A DNA stretch of 64,000 nt from NCBI RefSeq assembly GCF_030555055.1, contig NZ_JAMOAO010000001.1:3782001-3846000 (forward strand), in the 5' to 3' direction. This DNA comes from Nocardiopsis sp. YSL2. Lineage in GTDB: Bacteria; Actinomycetota; Actinomycetes; Streptosporangiales; Streptosporangiaceae. The notes under the pieces are model-generated. The model worked only from the letters and a program-made list of their open reading frames with translations. It made no database searches and was not told the origin of the DNA. A program made the translations under genes and the position numbers. Shown here piece after piece: positions 1 to 7,467 of the stretch. How positions within the stretch are numbered: the first letter of the stretch is position 1; each line of letters begins with the position of its first letter.

Positions 1-1
1 G

Positions 2-442
2 GATCCCGACGTGCCCTTCCGGCTGCTCGTGTCACCGGGGGTCCGGCCGCGGCCGGGAGCTGTGCGCGCTCTGACCGGTGCGGCCGAGCGGGAGGGCGCG
101 GGCCTGGTCCGGGTGCGCGGGGCGCACGCCCACCGGCCGGAGGCGCTGCGCCTGGAGCGCACCGCGGCCTTCGCCCGCGCCCGCCACCTGGGCGCCGACG
201 CGGTGGAGCGCGACGCCGTCGTGGCCGCCGTGTGGGGCGTGCACGTGATGGACCGCGGCGAGGTGCTGCGCGAGAGCGGTGTCGGCGGGGCGGGACCTCC
301 CGCGGACTGGGAGAAGCAGCTGAGCGACGCGGAGGCGAAGCGGGACCGGTGGCGGGCGGAGTCCGACCGGTGGGAACGCCGGATCCGCGCCCTGACGCGG
401 GGGCGCCTCGCCCGTCTGCTGCTCGGCCGCCGCGCGGGCTGA
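2..442 (+). CDS. C-terminal part of an unidentified protein (5' truncated)
   Basis: The frame is open from the first bases of the window, so the gene starts upstream and only the last ~147 residues are seen. The fragment is Arg/Ala-rich. Its last ~60 residues (from about the WEKQLSDAEAKRDRWRAESD stretch) are charged and look like a helical or coiled-coil tail ending in RLLLGRRAG. I recognise no catalytic motif. A position upstream of leuB and a long helical end would fit a glycosyltransferase-like protein, but that is only a guess. A GTG at 11 is the first internal start codon and need not be the real start. A perfect 11-bp hairpin follows at 451-499. Confidence 0.5.
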   Translation, partial: DPDVPFRLLVSPGVRPRPGAVRALTGAAEREGAGLVRVRGAHAHRPEALRLERTAAFARARHLGADAVERDAVVAAVWGVHVMDRGEVLRESGVGGAGPPADWEKQLSDAEAKRDRWRAESDRWERRIRALTRGRLARLLLGRRAG

Positions 443-450
443 GGACCACG

Positions 451-499
451 GGGCCGAGGCGTGGTCGGCGCGGCGGATCAGGCCCGCGCGCCTCGGCCC
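451..499 (+). terminator. Hairpin after the truncated first gene
   Basis: Perfect 11-bp inverted repeat, GGGCCGAGGCG (451-461) and CGCCTCGGCCC (489-499), 9 bp after the stop codon. The loop is 27 nt and there is no T-run, as is common for GC-rich actinobacterial terminators. Confidence 0.5.
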
Positions 500-524
500 T
501 CTGACCTGTCATGACACGACCGGA

Positions 525-539
525 TCCCACATGGTGAGA
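525..539. promoter_or_regulatory. Putative NdgR/LtbR operator, copy A
   Basis: TCCCACATGGTGAGA matches the dyad TCTCR-N5-TGAGA also seen at 975-989 and 3553-3567, with one mismatch in the left arm. It lies ~500 bp before leuB, just after the terminator of the preceding gene and before an AT-richer stretch at 541-580 that could hold a promoter (for example GATATT at 566-571). The assignment to NdgR is inference from the shared motif and from ndgR in this window. Confidence 0.45.
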
Positions 540-836
540 TTTCCTGGTCAAGTAGTTGGACATCCGATATTCTGTCGTCCTAGGAGTCAGTGGCACCGGC
601 TCCACCGCCTGGTGCCGCCGTCCTCGCCGCCGCCCGCCCCAACCGGGCCCGCGTCGGCGCCTCCGGCGGTCCACCGCGCCGGGACGATCCGCTCCTTCTC
701 CTGTGGCCACCGAGGTCCACGCGGCCGGCGCGCCGCCCGGTATCACCGGGCCCCGCGGTCTGGCCACTCGCCCGCACCGAGTTCCCGCGGCCGTTCCACA
801 CGCGCCGCCGGTCACGTACCGCATCCGGAGGATCAC
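540..836. other. Long non-coding leader between operator A and the small ORF
   Basis: The stretch between operator A and the 36-codon ORF at 837 has no open frame with convincing codon usage. Bases 541-600 are AT-richer than their surroundings and may hold a promoter; the rest is GC-rich. If transcription starts near 575, leuB would have a leader of ~450 nt. I see no leader peptide rich in Leu, Ile or Val here. Confidence 0.3.
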
Positions 837-947
837 ATGTACGACATGGTCGAGTACCCGTCCACGCCCGACTCCGAGGACGAGGTCCACCGCGCCCTGC
901 AGGGGGCACTGGACCGCAGGGACAACGGCGGTCCCGGGGGCCGCTAG
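837..947 (+). CDS. Small acidic 36-residue protein, unknown function
   Basis: An ATG with a good ribosome-binding site (CGGAGGA, about 6 nt upstream) opens a 36-codon frame, MYDMVEYPSTPDSEDEVHRA to the C-terminal GGPGGR. The first half is acidic (Glu/Asp), the middle is a short amphipathic stretch (ALQGALDRRD), and the tail is Gly-rich. It has only two Leu codons, so it is a poor candidate for a leucine attenuator peptide despite sitting before leuB. The strong Shine-Dalgarno and compact product make it a plausible real small gene. Function unknown. Confidence 0.5.
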   Translation: MYDMVEYPSTPDSEDEVHRALQGALDRRDNGGPGGR

Positions 948-952
948 TCTTG

Positions 953-989
953 TCTCATCCAGTGTTCATTCTGATCTCATCATGTGAGA
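953..989. promoter_or_regulatory. leuB operator: perfect dyad plus weaker tandem copy
   Basis: TCTCATCATGTGAGA at 975-989 has perfect TCTCA/TGAGA arms around 5 bp. A second, weaker copy (TCTCATCCAGTGTTC, 953-967) sits exactly 22 bp upstream, two helical turns, on the same face of the DNA. Both lie just before leuB (start 1030). LtbR of Corynebacterium and NdgR/AreB of Streptomyces, IclR-family proteins, are known to act on leuB and leuCD promoters. An ndgR gene is present at 16467-17189. Confidence 0.6.
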
Positions 990-1029
990 ACCCTCTGGTG
1001 GGGTCACGTCCGAGTTAGAGGCAGACCGT

Positions 1030-2088
1030 ATGGCAGCGCGCACCGTGAAACTGGCCGTCATCCCCGGCGACGGGATCGGCCCCGAGGTGGTCGCCGAGGG
1101 CCTCAAGGTGCTGGAGGCCGCGGGGGCCCAGCACGACCTGGCCTTCAAGACCACCGAGTACGAGCTGGGCGCCAAGCTCTGGCACCGTACCGGTGAGACG
1201 CTGCCCGACTCGGTCGAGTCCGAACTGGCCGAGCACGAGGCGATCTTCCTGGGCGCCGTCGGTGACCCCAGTGTCCCCAGCGGCGTCCTGGAGCGCGGCC
1301 TGCTGCTGCGTCTGCGCTTCGACTTCGACCACTACGTCAACCTGCGCCCGGTCCGGCTCTTCCCCGGTGTGGAGAGCCCCCTGGCGGGCGTCGGCGCCGA
1401 CGACATCGACATGCTCGTCGTGCGCGAGGGCACCGAGGGCCCCTACGCGGGCGCGGGCGGCGTACTGCGCAAGGGCACCCCCCACGAGGTCGCCACCCAG
1501 GACAGCGTCAACACCCGCTTCGGCGTCGAGCGTGTGGTCCGCTTCGCCTTCGCCAAGGCCGCGGCCCGTCCCCGCCGCAAGCTCACCCTGGTCCACAAGG
1601 ACAACGTCCTGACCTTCGCCGGTGAGCTCTGGCAGCGAGTGGTCAAGGAGGTCGGCGCGGAGTACCCCGAGGTCTCGGTCGACTACTGCCACGTCGACGC
1701 CGCGTCGATGTTCTTCGTCAACCAGCCCGGCCGCTTCGACGTGGTCGTCACCGACAACCTCTTCGGCGACATCATCACCGACATCGGCGCCGCCATCGCC
1801 GGCGGCATCGGCCTGGCCGCCAGCGGCAACATCAACCCCGACGGCACCTTCCCCAGCATGTTCGAGCCGGTGCACGGCTCCGCGCCCGACATCGCGGGCC
1901 AGGGCAAGGCCGACCCCACCGCCACCGTGCTCTCGGCCGCCACCATGCTGGAGCACCTGGGCGCCGTCGAGGCCGCCCGCAAGATCGAGAACGCGGTCGC
2001 CGCGGATCTCAAGACCCGCGGTGACGCGGTCCGCTCCACCTCGCGGATCGGCGACGACCTGGCCGCGCGAGTAGCCGAGCAGGGCTGA
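1030..2088 (+). CDS. leuB: 3-isopropylmalate dehydrogenase
   Basis: Oxidatively decarboxylates 3-isopropylmalate to 2-ketoisocaproate with NAD+, the third step of leucine synthesis in the cytosol. The 352-residue product starts with the family N-terminus ([20 protein letters not shown]), carries the substrate Arg/Lys region ([20 protein letters not shown] near residue 95-115), the [11 protein letters not shown] loop, and the metal-binding [20 protein letters not shown] segment near residue 240, then [17 protein letters not shown]. Length is normal. ATG at 1030 follows a weak purine stretch (AGAGGCAG). Upstream are the operator pair 953-989 and operator A at 525. The cognate leuC and leuD are 15 kb away in the same window. 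A 19-bp perfect hairpin follows. Confidence 0.96.
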   Translation: MAARTVKLAVIPGDGIGPEVVAEGLKVLEAAGAQHDLAFKTTEYELGAKLWHRTGETLPDSVESELAEHEAIFLGAVGDPSVPSGVLERGLLLRLRFDFDHYVNLRPVRLFPGVESPLAGVGADDIDMLVVREGTEGPYAGAGGVLRKGTPHEVATQDSVNTRFGVERVVRFAFAKAAARPRRKLTLVHKDNVLTFAGELWQRVVKEVGAEYPEVSVDYCHVDAASMFFVNQPGRFDVVVTDNLFGDIITDIGAAIAGGIGLAASGNINPDGTFPSMFEPVHGSAPDIAGQGKADPTATVLSAATMLEHLGAVEAARKIENAVAADLKTRGDAVRSTSRIGDDLAARVAEQG

Positions 2089-2144
2089 CACACACCGTCG
2101 GCCCTGCCTGTCCTCGAGGGCGCGGCCGACGGCCATCCGAGCAG

Positions 2145-2198
2145 ACGACGCCGACGGGCGCGCCCGGGACACTCCCCGAGCGCGCCCGTCGGCGTCGT
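2145..2198 (+). terminator. Strong hairpin after leuB
   Basis: A perfect 19-bp inverted repeat (2145-2163 with 2180-2198, core GCCGACGGGCGCGC) lies 57 bp after the leuB stop, with a 16-nt loop and no T-run. It separates leuB from ilvE, which probably has its own promoter in 2200-2290. Confidence 0.7.
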
Positions 2199-2307
2199 GC
2201 CGCGTCCGCCCGCCCCAGCCCTGGCACCGGGTGCGCTCTTTACGTCAGACTAGATCCCAGGTCGGCGGCGCAGCCGGCCTGATGCACCCGAGAGGACCAC
2301 CGACGAC

Positions 2308-3423
2308 ATGAACAACAACACCACCACGAGCGGGTTGACGTTCGACATTCAGCTCTCCGACCAGCGGAAGACCCCGCAGGAACGAGACGCGCTGCTGGTG
2401 AATCCGGGGTTCGGCCAGGTGTTCACCGACCACATGGTGAGCATTCGCTACACCGAGGGCAAGGGTTGGCACGACGCCAAGCTGGAGCCGTACGGCGCCC
2501 TCAGCCTGGACCCGGCCACGGCCGCACTGCACTACGCGCAGTCGATCTTCGAGGGCCTCAAGGCCTACCGCCACCCGGACGGGACGCTGGCGTCCTTCCG
2601 CCCCGAGTCCAACGCGGCCCGCTTCAACCGGAGCGCCGCCCGGATGGCGATGCCGGAACTTCCCGAGGACCTGTTCCTGAAGTCCATCGAGCTGCTGCTG
2701 GAGCACGACGGCGACTGGGTCCCCAGCAAGGAGGACTTCAGCCTGTACCTGCGGCCCTTCATGTTCGCCACCGACGTCGGCCTGGGCGTCAACAACCCGT
2801 CCCGCAGCTACCTCTACCTTCTCTTCGCCTCGCCGGTGGGGTCCTACTTCTCGGGCGGCATCAGGCCGGTGACGGTGTGGCTGTCCAAGGACTACACGCG
2901 CGCCGCCCCGGGCGGCACGGGCGCGGCCAAGTTCGCGGGCAACTACGCGGCGAGCTTCCTCGCCCAGGCCCAGGCCGTCGAGCAGGGCTGTGACCAGGTG
3001 GTCTGGCTCGACGCACGAGAGCACCGCATGGTCGAGGAGATGGGCGGCATGAACCTGTGGTTCGTGTTCGGCTCCGGCGACAACGCCCGGCTGCGCACGC
3101 CCCCGCTCACCGGGACGCTCCTGCCGGGCATCACCCGGGAGTCGCTGCTGACCCTGGCCCCCGACCTCGGCATCCCGGCGGAGGAGAAGCCGATCTCCAT
3201 CGAGGAGTGGCGCGAGGCCGCGGAGTCGGGTGAGCTCACCGAGGTGTTCGCCTGTGGCACGGCCGCGGTGATCACGCCGGTCGGCCACGTCAAGAGCGAC
3301 GACGGCGAGTTCAGCGTCGGCGACGGGAACCCGGGTCCGGTCACCATGCGTCTGCGCGAGGAGCTGGTGGGCATCCAGACCGGCCGGCGCAACGACAAGC
3401 ACGGCTGGATCACCCGCTTCTAG
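2308..3423 (+). CDS. ilvE: Branched-chain-amino-acid aminotransferase
   Basis: Transfers the amino group between glutamate and the 2-keto acids of Leu, Ile and Val, a PLP enzyme of fold type IV. The 371-residue protein shows the IlvE order: [17 protein letters not shown] (~residues 74-90), the PLP lysine region [19 protein letters not shown] (Lys near 210), then the phosphate-binding [15 protein letters not shown] segment near 310. GAGAGGA about 12 nt before the ATG is a plausible ribosome-binding site. It sits between leuB and cimA, all on the plus strand, but separated by hairpins, so this is a cluster of separate units rather than one tight operon. Confidence 0.95.
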   Translation: MNNNTTTSGLTFDIQLSDQRKTPQERDALLVNPGFGQVFTDHMVSIRYTEGKGWHDAKLEPYGALSLDPATAALHYAQSIFEGLKAYRHPDGTLASFRPESNAARFNRSAARMAMPELPEDLFLKSIELLLEHDGDWVPSKEDFSLYLRPFMFATDVGLGVNNPSRSYLYLLFASPVGSYFSGGIRPVTVWLSKDYTRAAPGGTGAAKFAGNYAASFLAQAQAVEQGCDQVVWLDAREHRMVEEMGGMNLWFVFGSGDNARLRTPPLTGTLLPGITRESLLTLAPDLGIPAEEKPISIEEWREAAESGELTEVFACGTAAVITPVGHVKSDDGEFSVGDGNPGPVTMRLREELVGIQTGRRNDKHGWITRF

Positions 3424-3432
3424 GGTGCGTCC

Positions 3433-3466
3433 GGTGGGGCCGTCCGGGCTTCCGGGCGGCCCCACC
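3433..3466 (+). terminator. Terminator of ilvE
   Basis: GGTGGGGCCGTCCGG (3433-3447) pairs with CCGGGCGGCCCCACC (3452-3466), 15 bp with one G-T pair and a 4-nt loop, starting 10 bp after the ilvE stop. Confidence 0.75.
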
Positions 3467-3552
3467 CGTGCGTTCCCCTCTGTTCGCCGAGATCTCCGTC
3501 CTCCGCTCCGTCCCCGAGGAGCTCCCCGTGCGTCCGGAGTGAGATATCCAGA

Positions 3553-3567
3553 TCTCGGATGGTGAGA
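3553..3567. promoter_or_regulatory. Putative NdgR/LtbR operator upstream of cimA
   Basis: TCTCGGATGGTGAGA fits TCTCR-N5-TGAGA. A half-site (TGAGA at 3540-3544) lies 23 bp upstream. The dyad ends ~50 bp before the predicted leader-peptide start at 3620, and a TTGAAC (3578-3583) just after it could be a -35 element, so the protein could control this promoter. Confidence 0.5.
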
Positions 3568-3601
3568 CAAAATGGCGTTGAACACCGGAACTCGCGGACC
3601 C

Positions 3602-3619
3602 GTGTGGCACACTGGCCAC
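3602..3619 (+). promoter_or_regulatory. Possible promoter of the cimA leader transcript
   Basis: TGG-CACACT (3605-3613) resembles an extended -10 element. The A of the leader-peptide ATG (3620) lies 7 nt after its last base, so the leader would be leaderless at its 5' end. The -35 is unclear: TTGAAC at 3578 is too far for this -10. Confidence 0.35.
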
Positions 3620-3661
3620 ATGCTGTCCCAGGTACTCATTATTCCGGGGCGCGCTGGCTGA
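3620..3661 (+). CDS. Branched-chain leader peptide of cimA (13 aa)
   Basis: A 13-codon frame, MLSQVLIIPGRAG then TGA, lies between the cimA promoter region and an intrinsic terminator. Codons 5-8 are GTA CTC ATT ATT (Val-Leu-Ile-Ile); GTA and ATT are rare in this GC-rich genome, so ribosomes should pause there when charged branched-chain tRNAs are scarce. Its 3' end overlaps the left arm of a 10-bp hairpin (3649-3709). This is the classic layout of a ribosome-mediated attenuator, and the downstream gene makes the isoleucine precursor. No Shine-Dalgarno is seen; the -10-like CACACT 7 nt upstream suggests leaderless translation. Confidence 0.6.
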   Translation: MLSQVLIIPGRAG

Positions 3662-3740
3662 CACCTTCCCGCGTACGCGCAGGGGGGAAACCGGACCCTG
3701 CCAGCGCGCTGACCTCTCGTGTCCACGAGGGGTCTTTTTT
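3649..3740 (+). promoter_or_regulatory. cimA attenuator: long hairpin plus intrinsic terminator
   Basis: GCGCGCTGGC (3649-3658) pairs perfectly with GCCAGCGCGC (3700-3709), enclosing smaller hairpins. Immediately after, GACCTCTCGTG (3711-3721) pairs with CACGAGGGGTC (3724-3734), followed by six T (3735-3740): a textbook intrinsic terminator 49 bp before cimA and with no gene to end but the 13-codon leader. The left arm of the first hairpin overlaps the end of that leader frame. The mutually exclusive antiterminator pairing is not obvious by eye and needs folding. Confidence 0.65.
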
Positions 3741-3788
3741 GTTGGTCGGGGCCGACACACACAGCATCCACCTTCGGGAGATCCGCCC

Positions 3789-5399
3789 ATGAGGGACGAC
3801 ACTTTCCACGTCTTCGACACCACGCTGCGCGACGGAGCCCAGCGCGAGGGGATCAATCTCCGGGTCTCCGACAAGCTGGCCATCGCGCAGCTGTTGGACG
3901 ACCTCGGGGTGGCGTTCATCGAGGGAGGGTGGCCGGGCTCCAACCCCAAGGACACCGAGTTCTTCCAGCGGGCTTCACGAGAGCTCACGCTGGAGCACGC
4001 GCAGCTCACCGCGTTCGGCGCGACCCGCCGGGCCGGGGTGCGGGCCGCCGACGACCCACAGGTGGCCGCCCTGCGCGACAGCGGCGCACCGGTCGTCACC
4101 CTTGTCGCCAAGAGTGACGACCGGCACGTCGAGCGCGCACTGCGCACGACCCTGGACGAGAACCTCGCCATGATCGCTGACACGGTGTCCCATCTGCGCG
4201 AACACGGACAGCGGGTGTTCGTGGACTGCGAGCACTTCTTCGACGGTTACCGGCACAACCCCGAGCACGCCCTCGCCGTCGTCCGGGCGGCCGCCGGGGC
4301 CGGCGCCGACGTCGTCGTCCTGTGCGACACCAACGGCGGCATGCTCCCCGGTGACATCACGCGGATCGTCACCGAGGTCCGCGAGGCCACCGGCGCCCGT
4401 CTGGGCATCCACGCCCAGGACGACACCGGCTGCGCCGTCGCCAACACCCTGGCCGCTGTGGACGCGGGAGCCACCCACGTGCAGTGCACCGCCAACGGCT
4501 ACGGCGAGCGGGTGGGCAACGCCAACCTCTTCTCCGTGGTCGGCGCCCTCGAACTCAAGTACGGCCGCGCCGTGCTGCCGGAGGGCTGCCTCGCCGAGAT
4601 GACCCGCGTGGCCACCGCCATCGCCGAGATCGTCAACCTCGCCCCGGACACCCACCAGCCCTACGTCGGAGTGTCGGCGTTCGCGCACAAGGCAGGGCTG
4701 CACGCCTCGGCGATCAAGGTCGACCCCGACCTGTACCAGCACACCGACCCCGAACTCGTCGGCAACCGCATGCGCATGCTCGTCTCGGACATGGCCGGGC
4801 GGGCGTCGGTCGAGCTCAAGGCCGAGGAGCTGGGTCTGGACCTGGCCGGCGACCGTGTTCTGTCCGGACGGGTCGTGGACCGGATCAAGGGCCTGGAGCT
4901 GACCGGCTACAGCTTCGAGGCCGCCGACGCCTCCCTGGAACTGCTCATCCGTGAGGAGCTCGGCTCCCCGGTCCGCTACTTCGAGACCGAGTCCTGGCGG
5001 GTCATCACCGAGCGCCGGCCGCGCAGCGGCTCCGGCCCGCTGGCGCACGAGGACGACAGCCTGACCGAGGCGACCGTCAAACTCCGGGTCAAGGGTGAGC
5101 GCGTCATCGCCACCGCCGAGGGCAACGGCCCGGTCAACGCCCTGGACCGGGCGCTGCGCGAGGGCATGGAGACCGTGTACACCGCGCTGGCCGGGCTGGA
5201 GCTGACCGACTACAAGGTCCGCATTCTCGAAGGCACCTCGGGCACCAACGCCATCACCCGGATCCTCATCACCTTCAGTGACGGCGCGGGGGAGTGGACC
5301 ACCGTCGGTGTGGGCCCCAACGTCGTCGACGCCTCCTGGATCGCCCTCGAACAGGCCGTGGCCTACGGCCTGCTCCGCCAGGGCTACCCGCAGACCTGA
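3789..5399 (+). CDS. cimA: Citramalate synthase
   Basis: Condenses pyruvate and acetyl-CoA to (R)-citramalate, giving 2-ketobutyrate for isoleucine without threonine deaminase. The 536-residue protein has the HMG-CoA-lyase-like TIM barrel start FDTTLRDGAQREGINLRVSDK, the metal/catalytic segment VVLCDTNGGMLP (~residues 175-187), GIHAQDDTGCAVANTLAAVDAG, the conserved THVQCTANGYGERVGNANL, and a C-terminal LeuA-type allosteric domain (from ~residue 415). The N-terminal FDTTLRDGAQ and the length fit citramalate synthase better than 2-isopropylmalate synthase, though actinobacterial copies are sometimes annotated leuA2. GGGAG precedes the ATG. It is preceded by an operator, leader peptide and attenuator. 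Confidence 0.9.
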   Translation: MRDDTFHVFDTTLRDGAQREGINLRVSDKLAIAQLLDDLGVAFIEGGWPGSNPKDTEFFQRASRELTLEHAQLTAFGATRRAGVRAADDPQVAALRDSGAPVVTLVAKSDDRHVERALRTTLDENLAMIADTVSHLREHGQRVFVDCEHFFDGYRHNPEHALAVVRAAAGAGADVVVLCDTNGGMLPGDITRIVTEVREATGARLGIHAQDDTGCAVANTLAAVDAGATHVQCTANGYGERVGNANLFSVVGALELKYGRAVLPEGCLAEMTRVATAIAEIVNLAPDTHQPYVGVSAFAHKAGLHASAIKVDPDLYQHTDPELVGNRMRMLVSDMAGRASVELKAEELGLDLAGDRVLSGRVVDRIKGLELTGYSFEAADASLELLIREELGSPVRYFETESWRVITERRPRSGSGPLAHEDDSLTEATVKLRVKGERVIATAEGNGPVNALDRALREGMETVYTALAGLELTDYKVRILEGTSGTNAITRILITFSDGAGEWTTVGVGPNVVDASWIALEQAVAYGLLRQGYPQT

Positions 5400-5409
5400 C
5401 CGTCGCGGG

Positions 5410-6309
5410 TCAGTCCTCGGGGTCGTTGTCCGGGTGCACCCAGCCGTTGGCCTCACACCCCTGCAGGCTCAGGGTCTGCTGCTGCATGACGGGCGCGGCC
5501 TCGCCCTCGCCCGGGCAGTTGACGTGGCCGTGGCCCAGGGTGTGCCCGACCTCGTGGTTGATCACGTAGATCCGGTAGGTCTCCAGGTCGTCCTCGAAGT
5601 CCTCGACGGCCGACACCCACCGGTTCTGGTTGATGATGGCGCGGTTGCCGTTGGCGCAGGAGACGTACCCGTTGGTGTTGAGCGGCGCGCACAACCGGTC
5701 GACCGTGTCCGGGGCGGCCAGCAGGACGCGGACGTCGGCGTCGTCGCCGTCCACCCGCTGCATCGACCGCTCCCCGTCGTTGCCCCAGCTGCGGGGGTCG
5801 CCCAGGACCTGTTCGACGGCGGCGGCGAAGTCCTCGGCCTCGCCCGGCAGGCCCTCCTCGACCTCCACGGCGAAGGTCGTCAGCGGGCCGTCGCCCATGA
5901 CGTCGCTCTCGCCCTCCACGACCGCCATGTCGCCCTCGGCGGAGTCGACCTCCTCCTCCACCGAGCGGAGCAGGACCGGGACCTCCTCCTCGGACTCCCC
6001 GTCCTCCCCCTCGCGCGCGGACGGCGTGGGCGCCGAAGAGGGGGAGGAGGGCTCCTGGCCCCGTCCCGAGGCGCTGCTGCTCGCCGAGCCGTCGGGGGCC
6101 GGGCGCTGGTCCGGGGCGGAGCCGTCACCGCCGCCGACCGGCGAGGATTCCGCGGCCTCCTCGGACGGGCCCAGCTCGGCCGGGGGCGGGGGCACGCTGA
6201 CCATCAGGACGGCGGAAGCACCGGACACCAGGCACAGGCCGAGCGCGAGCCCCATCGGGTACCTGCGGCGCCGGCGGTGCCGAGCCGGCGGCGAAGCGGA
6301 CTTGGGCAC
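5410..6309 (-). CDS. DUF3152 protein with membrane anchor and zincin motif
   Basis: About 299 residues from a GTG at 6309, preceded by GAGAGG at good spacing; an in-frame GTG at 6435 is a longer alternative with a poorer site. The N-terminus is basic (HRRRRRYPMGL) and then hydrophobic (LALGLCLVSGASAVLMVSV), a signal or single anchor. A long Pro/Ser/Glu linker follows (~residues 60-130). The C-terminal domain carries INHEVGHTLGHGHVNCPG, a complete HExxHxxGH zinc-protease signature, and ends with conserved Cys and QGCEANGWV. So it is probably an extracellular metalloprotease-like protein of unknown substrate. It converges on cimA with a 10-bp gap. Confidence 0.75.
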   Translation of the reverse strand: MPKSASPPARHRRRRRYPMGLALGLCLVSGASAVLMVSVPPPPAELGPSEEAAESSPVGGGDGSAPDQRPAPDGSASSSASGRGQEPSSPSSAPTPSAREGEDGESEEEVPVLLRSVEEEVDSAEGDMAVVEGESDVMGDGPLTTFAVEVEEGLPGEAEDFAAAVEQVLGDPRSWGNDGERSMQRVDGDDADVRVLLAAPDTVDRLCAPLNTNGYVSCANGNRAIINQNRWVSAVEDFEDDLETYRIYVINHEVGHTLGHGHVNCPGEGEAAPVMQQQTLSLQGCEANGWVHPDNDPED

Positions 6310-6481
6310 GAGGCGCAACCTCTCGACATCGGACGACGGACCCCAGCATGCCAGATGTCGCTTCACAGATCGCCCAAGGAAGGCCATGGGATCGGTGCGA
6401 TCGTCGCTCCGCGCGGCGAAAGCGCGGTATCTCACCTCTCACCCGGGACGGGTACCGCGTCCCGGTGCGACCGCGCACAGA

Positions 6482-6487
6482 TACCCT
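6482..6487 (+). promoter_or_regulatory. -10-like element before the FAH-family gene
   Basis: TACCCT (TANNNT) lies 42 nt upstream of the GTG at 6529. Start of transcription near 6494 would leave a short leader carrying the GGGAGG ribosome-binding site at 6517-6522. Confidence 0.35.
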
Positions 6488-6528
6488 GCAACCGCACGTG
6501 AGACAACTGGGCTGCTGGGAGGCATGAG

Positions 6529-7329
6529 GTGCGCATCGCACGGTTCGCGGTCGGTGACGAGGTCGGATTCGGCCTGGTGGAGTCCGATTCCGACAGCGGC
6601 GAGGAATTCGTCGCCCGACTCACCGGGCACCCCCTGCTCGGCAACATCCAACTGACGGGGGAACGGGCGAAGCTCTCGGACGTGCGGCTGCTGTCACCGG
6701 TCCTGCCCACCAAGGTGGTGTGCATCGGCAAGAACTACGCCGACCACGTCGCGGAGATGCAGGACATCACGGGGGAGGCCACCGAGGAGCCCGTCGTCTT
6801 CCTCAAGCCCTCCACCTCGGTGGCCGGGCCGGGCGACCCCGTCTTCTACCCGCCCGTCTCCGAGCGCGTGGACTTCGAGGGCGAGCTGGCCATCGTCATC
6901 TCCCGGCCCTGCCGCGAGGTGCCGCGCGAACGCGCCAAGGACGTCATCTTCGGCTACACGGTCGCCAACGACATCACCGCGCGCGACCTTCAGAAGAAGG
7001 ACAAGCAGTGGACCCGCGCCAAGGGGTTCGACTCCTTCTGCCCGATCGGGCCGTGGATCACCACGGGTATGAGCATCGAGGAGGCCCAGAACCTGGCCCT
7101 CACCACCACCGTCGACGGCGAGGTCCGCCAGCGGGGCAACACCTCGCAGTTCATCCACGACATCCCCGGGATCATCGCGTACGTGACCTCGTTCATGACG
7201 CTGCTCCCCGGTGACGTGGTCCTCACCGGCACTCCGGCCGGCGTCGGCCCGCTGGAGGTCGGCCAGGAGGTCTCGGTGACCGTGGAGGGCGTGGGCACGA
7301 TCAGCAACCGCGTGGTGACCAGGGACTGA
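6529..7329 (+). CDS. Fumarylacetoacetate hydrolase family protein
   Basis: A 266-residue single-domain FAH-fold enzyme, annotated elsewhere as 2-hydroxyhepta-2,4-diene-1,7-dioate isomerase or acylpyruvase-like. Visible signatures: KVVCIGKNYADHVAEM (~residues 64-79), the metal ligands in RVDFEGELAIVI (E-x-E, ~residues 111-122), FGYTVANDITARDLQ, KGFDSFCPIGPW, and the C-terminal VVLTGTPAGVGPLEVGQEV. The substrate cannot be told from sequence. GTG at 6529 has GGGAGG 6 nt upstream. It precedes gltX in the conserved actinobacterial order. A 12-bp hairpin follows at 7347-7399. Confidence 0.88.
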   Translation: MRIARFAVGDEVGFGLVESDSDSGEEFVARLTGHPLLGNIQLTGERAKLSDVRLLSPVLPTKVVCIGKNYADHVAEMQDITGEATEEPVVFLKPSTSVAGPGDPVFYPPVSERVDFEGELAIVISRPCREVPRERAKDVIFGYTVANDITARDLQKKDKQWTRAKGFDSFCPIGPWITTGMSIEEAQNLALTTTVDGEVRQRGNTSQFIHDIPGIIAYVTSFMTLLPGDVVLTGTPAGVGPLEVGQEVSVTVEGVGTISNRVVTRD

Positions 7330-7346
7330 CACGACCCACTCCAGGG

Positions 7347-7399
7347 CGTGTTCCGTGGCCCCCGCTCCGCCGCGCGACGGGCGGCAACCACGGAACACG
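7347..7399 (+). terminator. Hairpin after the FAH-family gene
   Basis: CGTGTTCCGTGG (7347-7358) is a perfect inverted repeat of CCACGGAACACG (7388-7399), 18 bp after the stop; the loop is 29 nt. Confidence 0.55.
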
Positions 7400-7467
7400 G
7401 CCTCGGCCCAGGCGGTCGGCGTCCCACCAAGCCGGCGCCGGCCCCGCGACCGGAAGGCCCCTCTGCC

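Noticed and set aside
3600-3788. T-box riboswitch upstream of cimA
   Set aside because: No AGGGUGGNACCGCG-type T-box sequence is present; the short leader ORF with Ile codons explains the terminator better.
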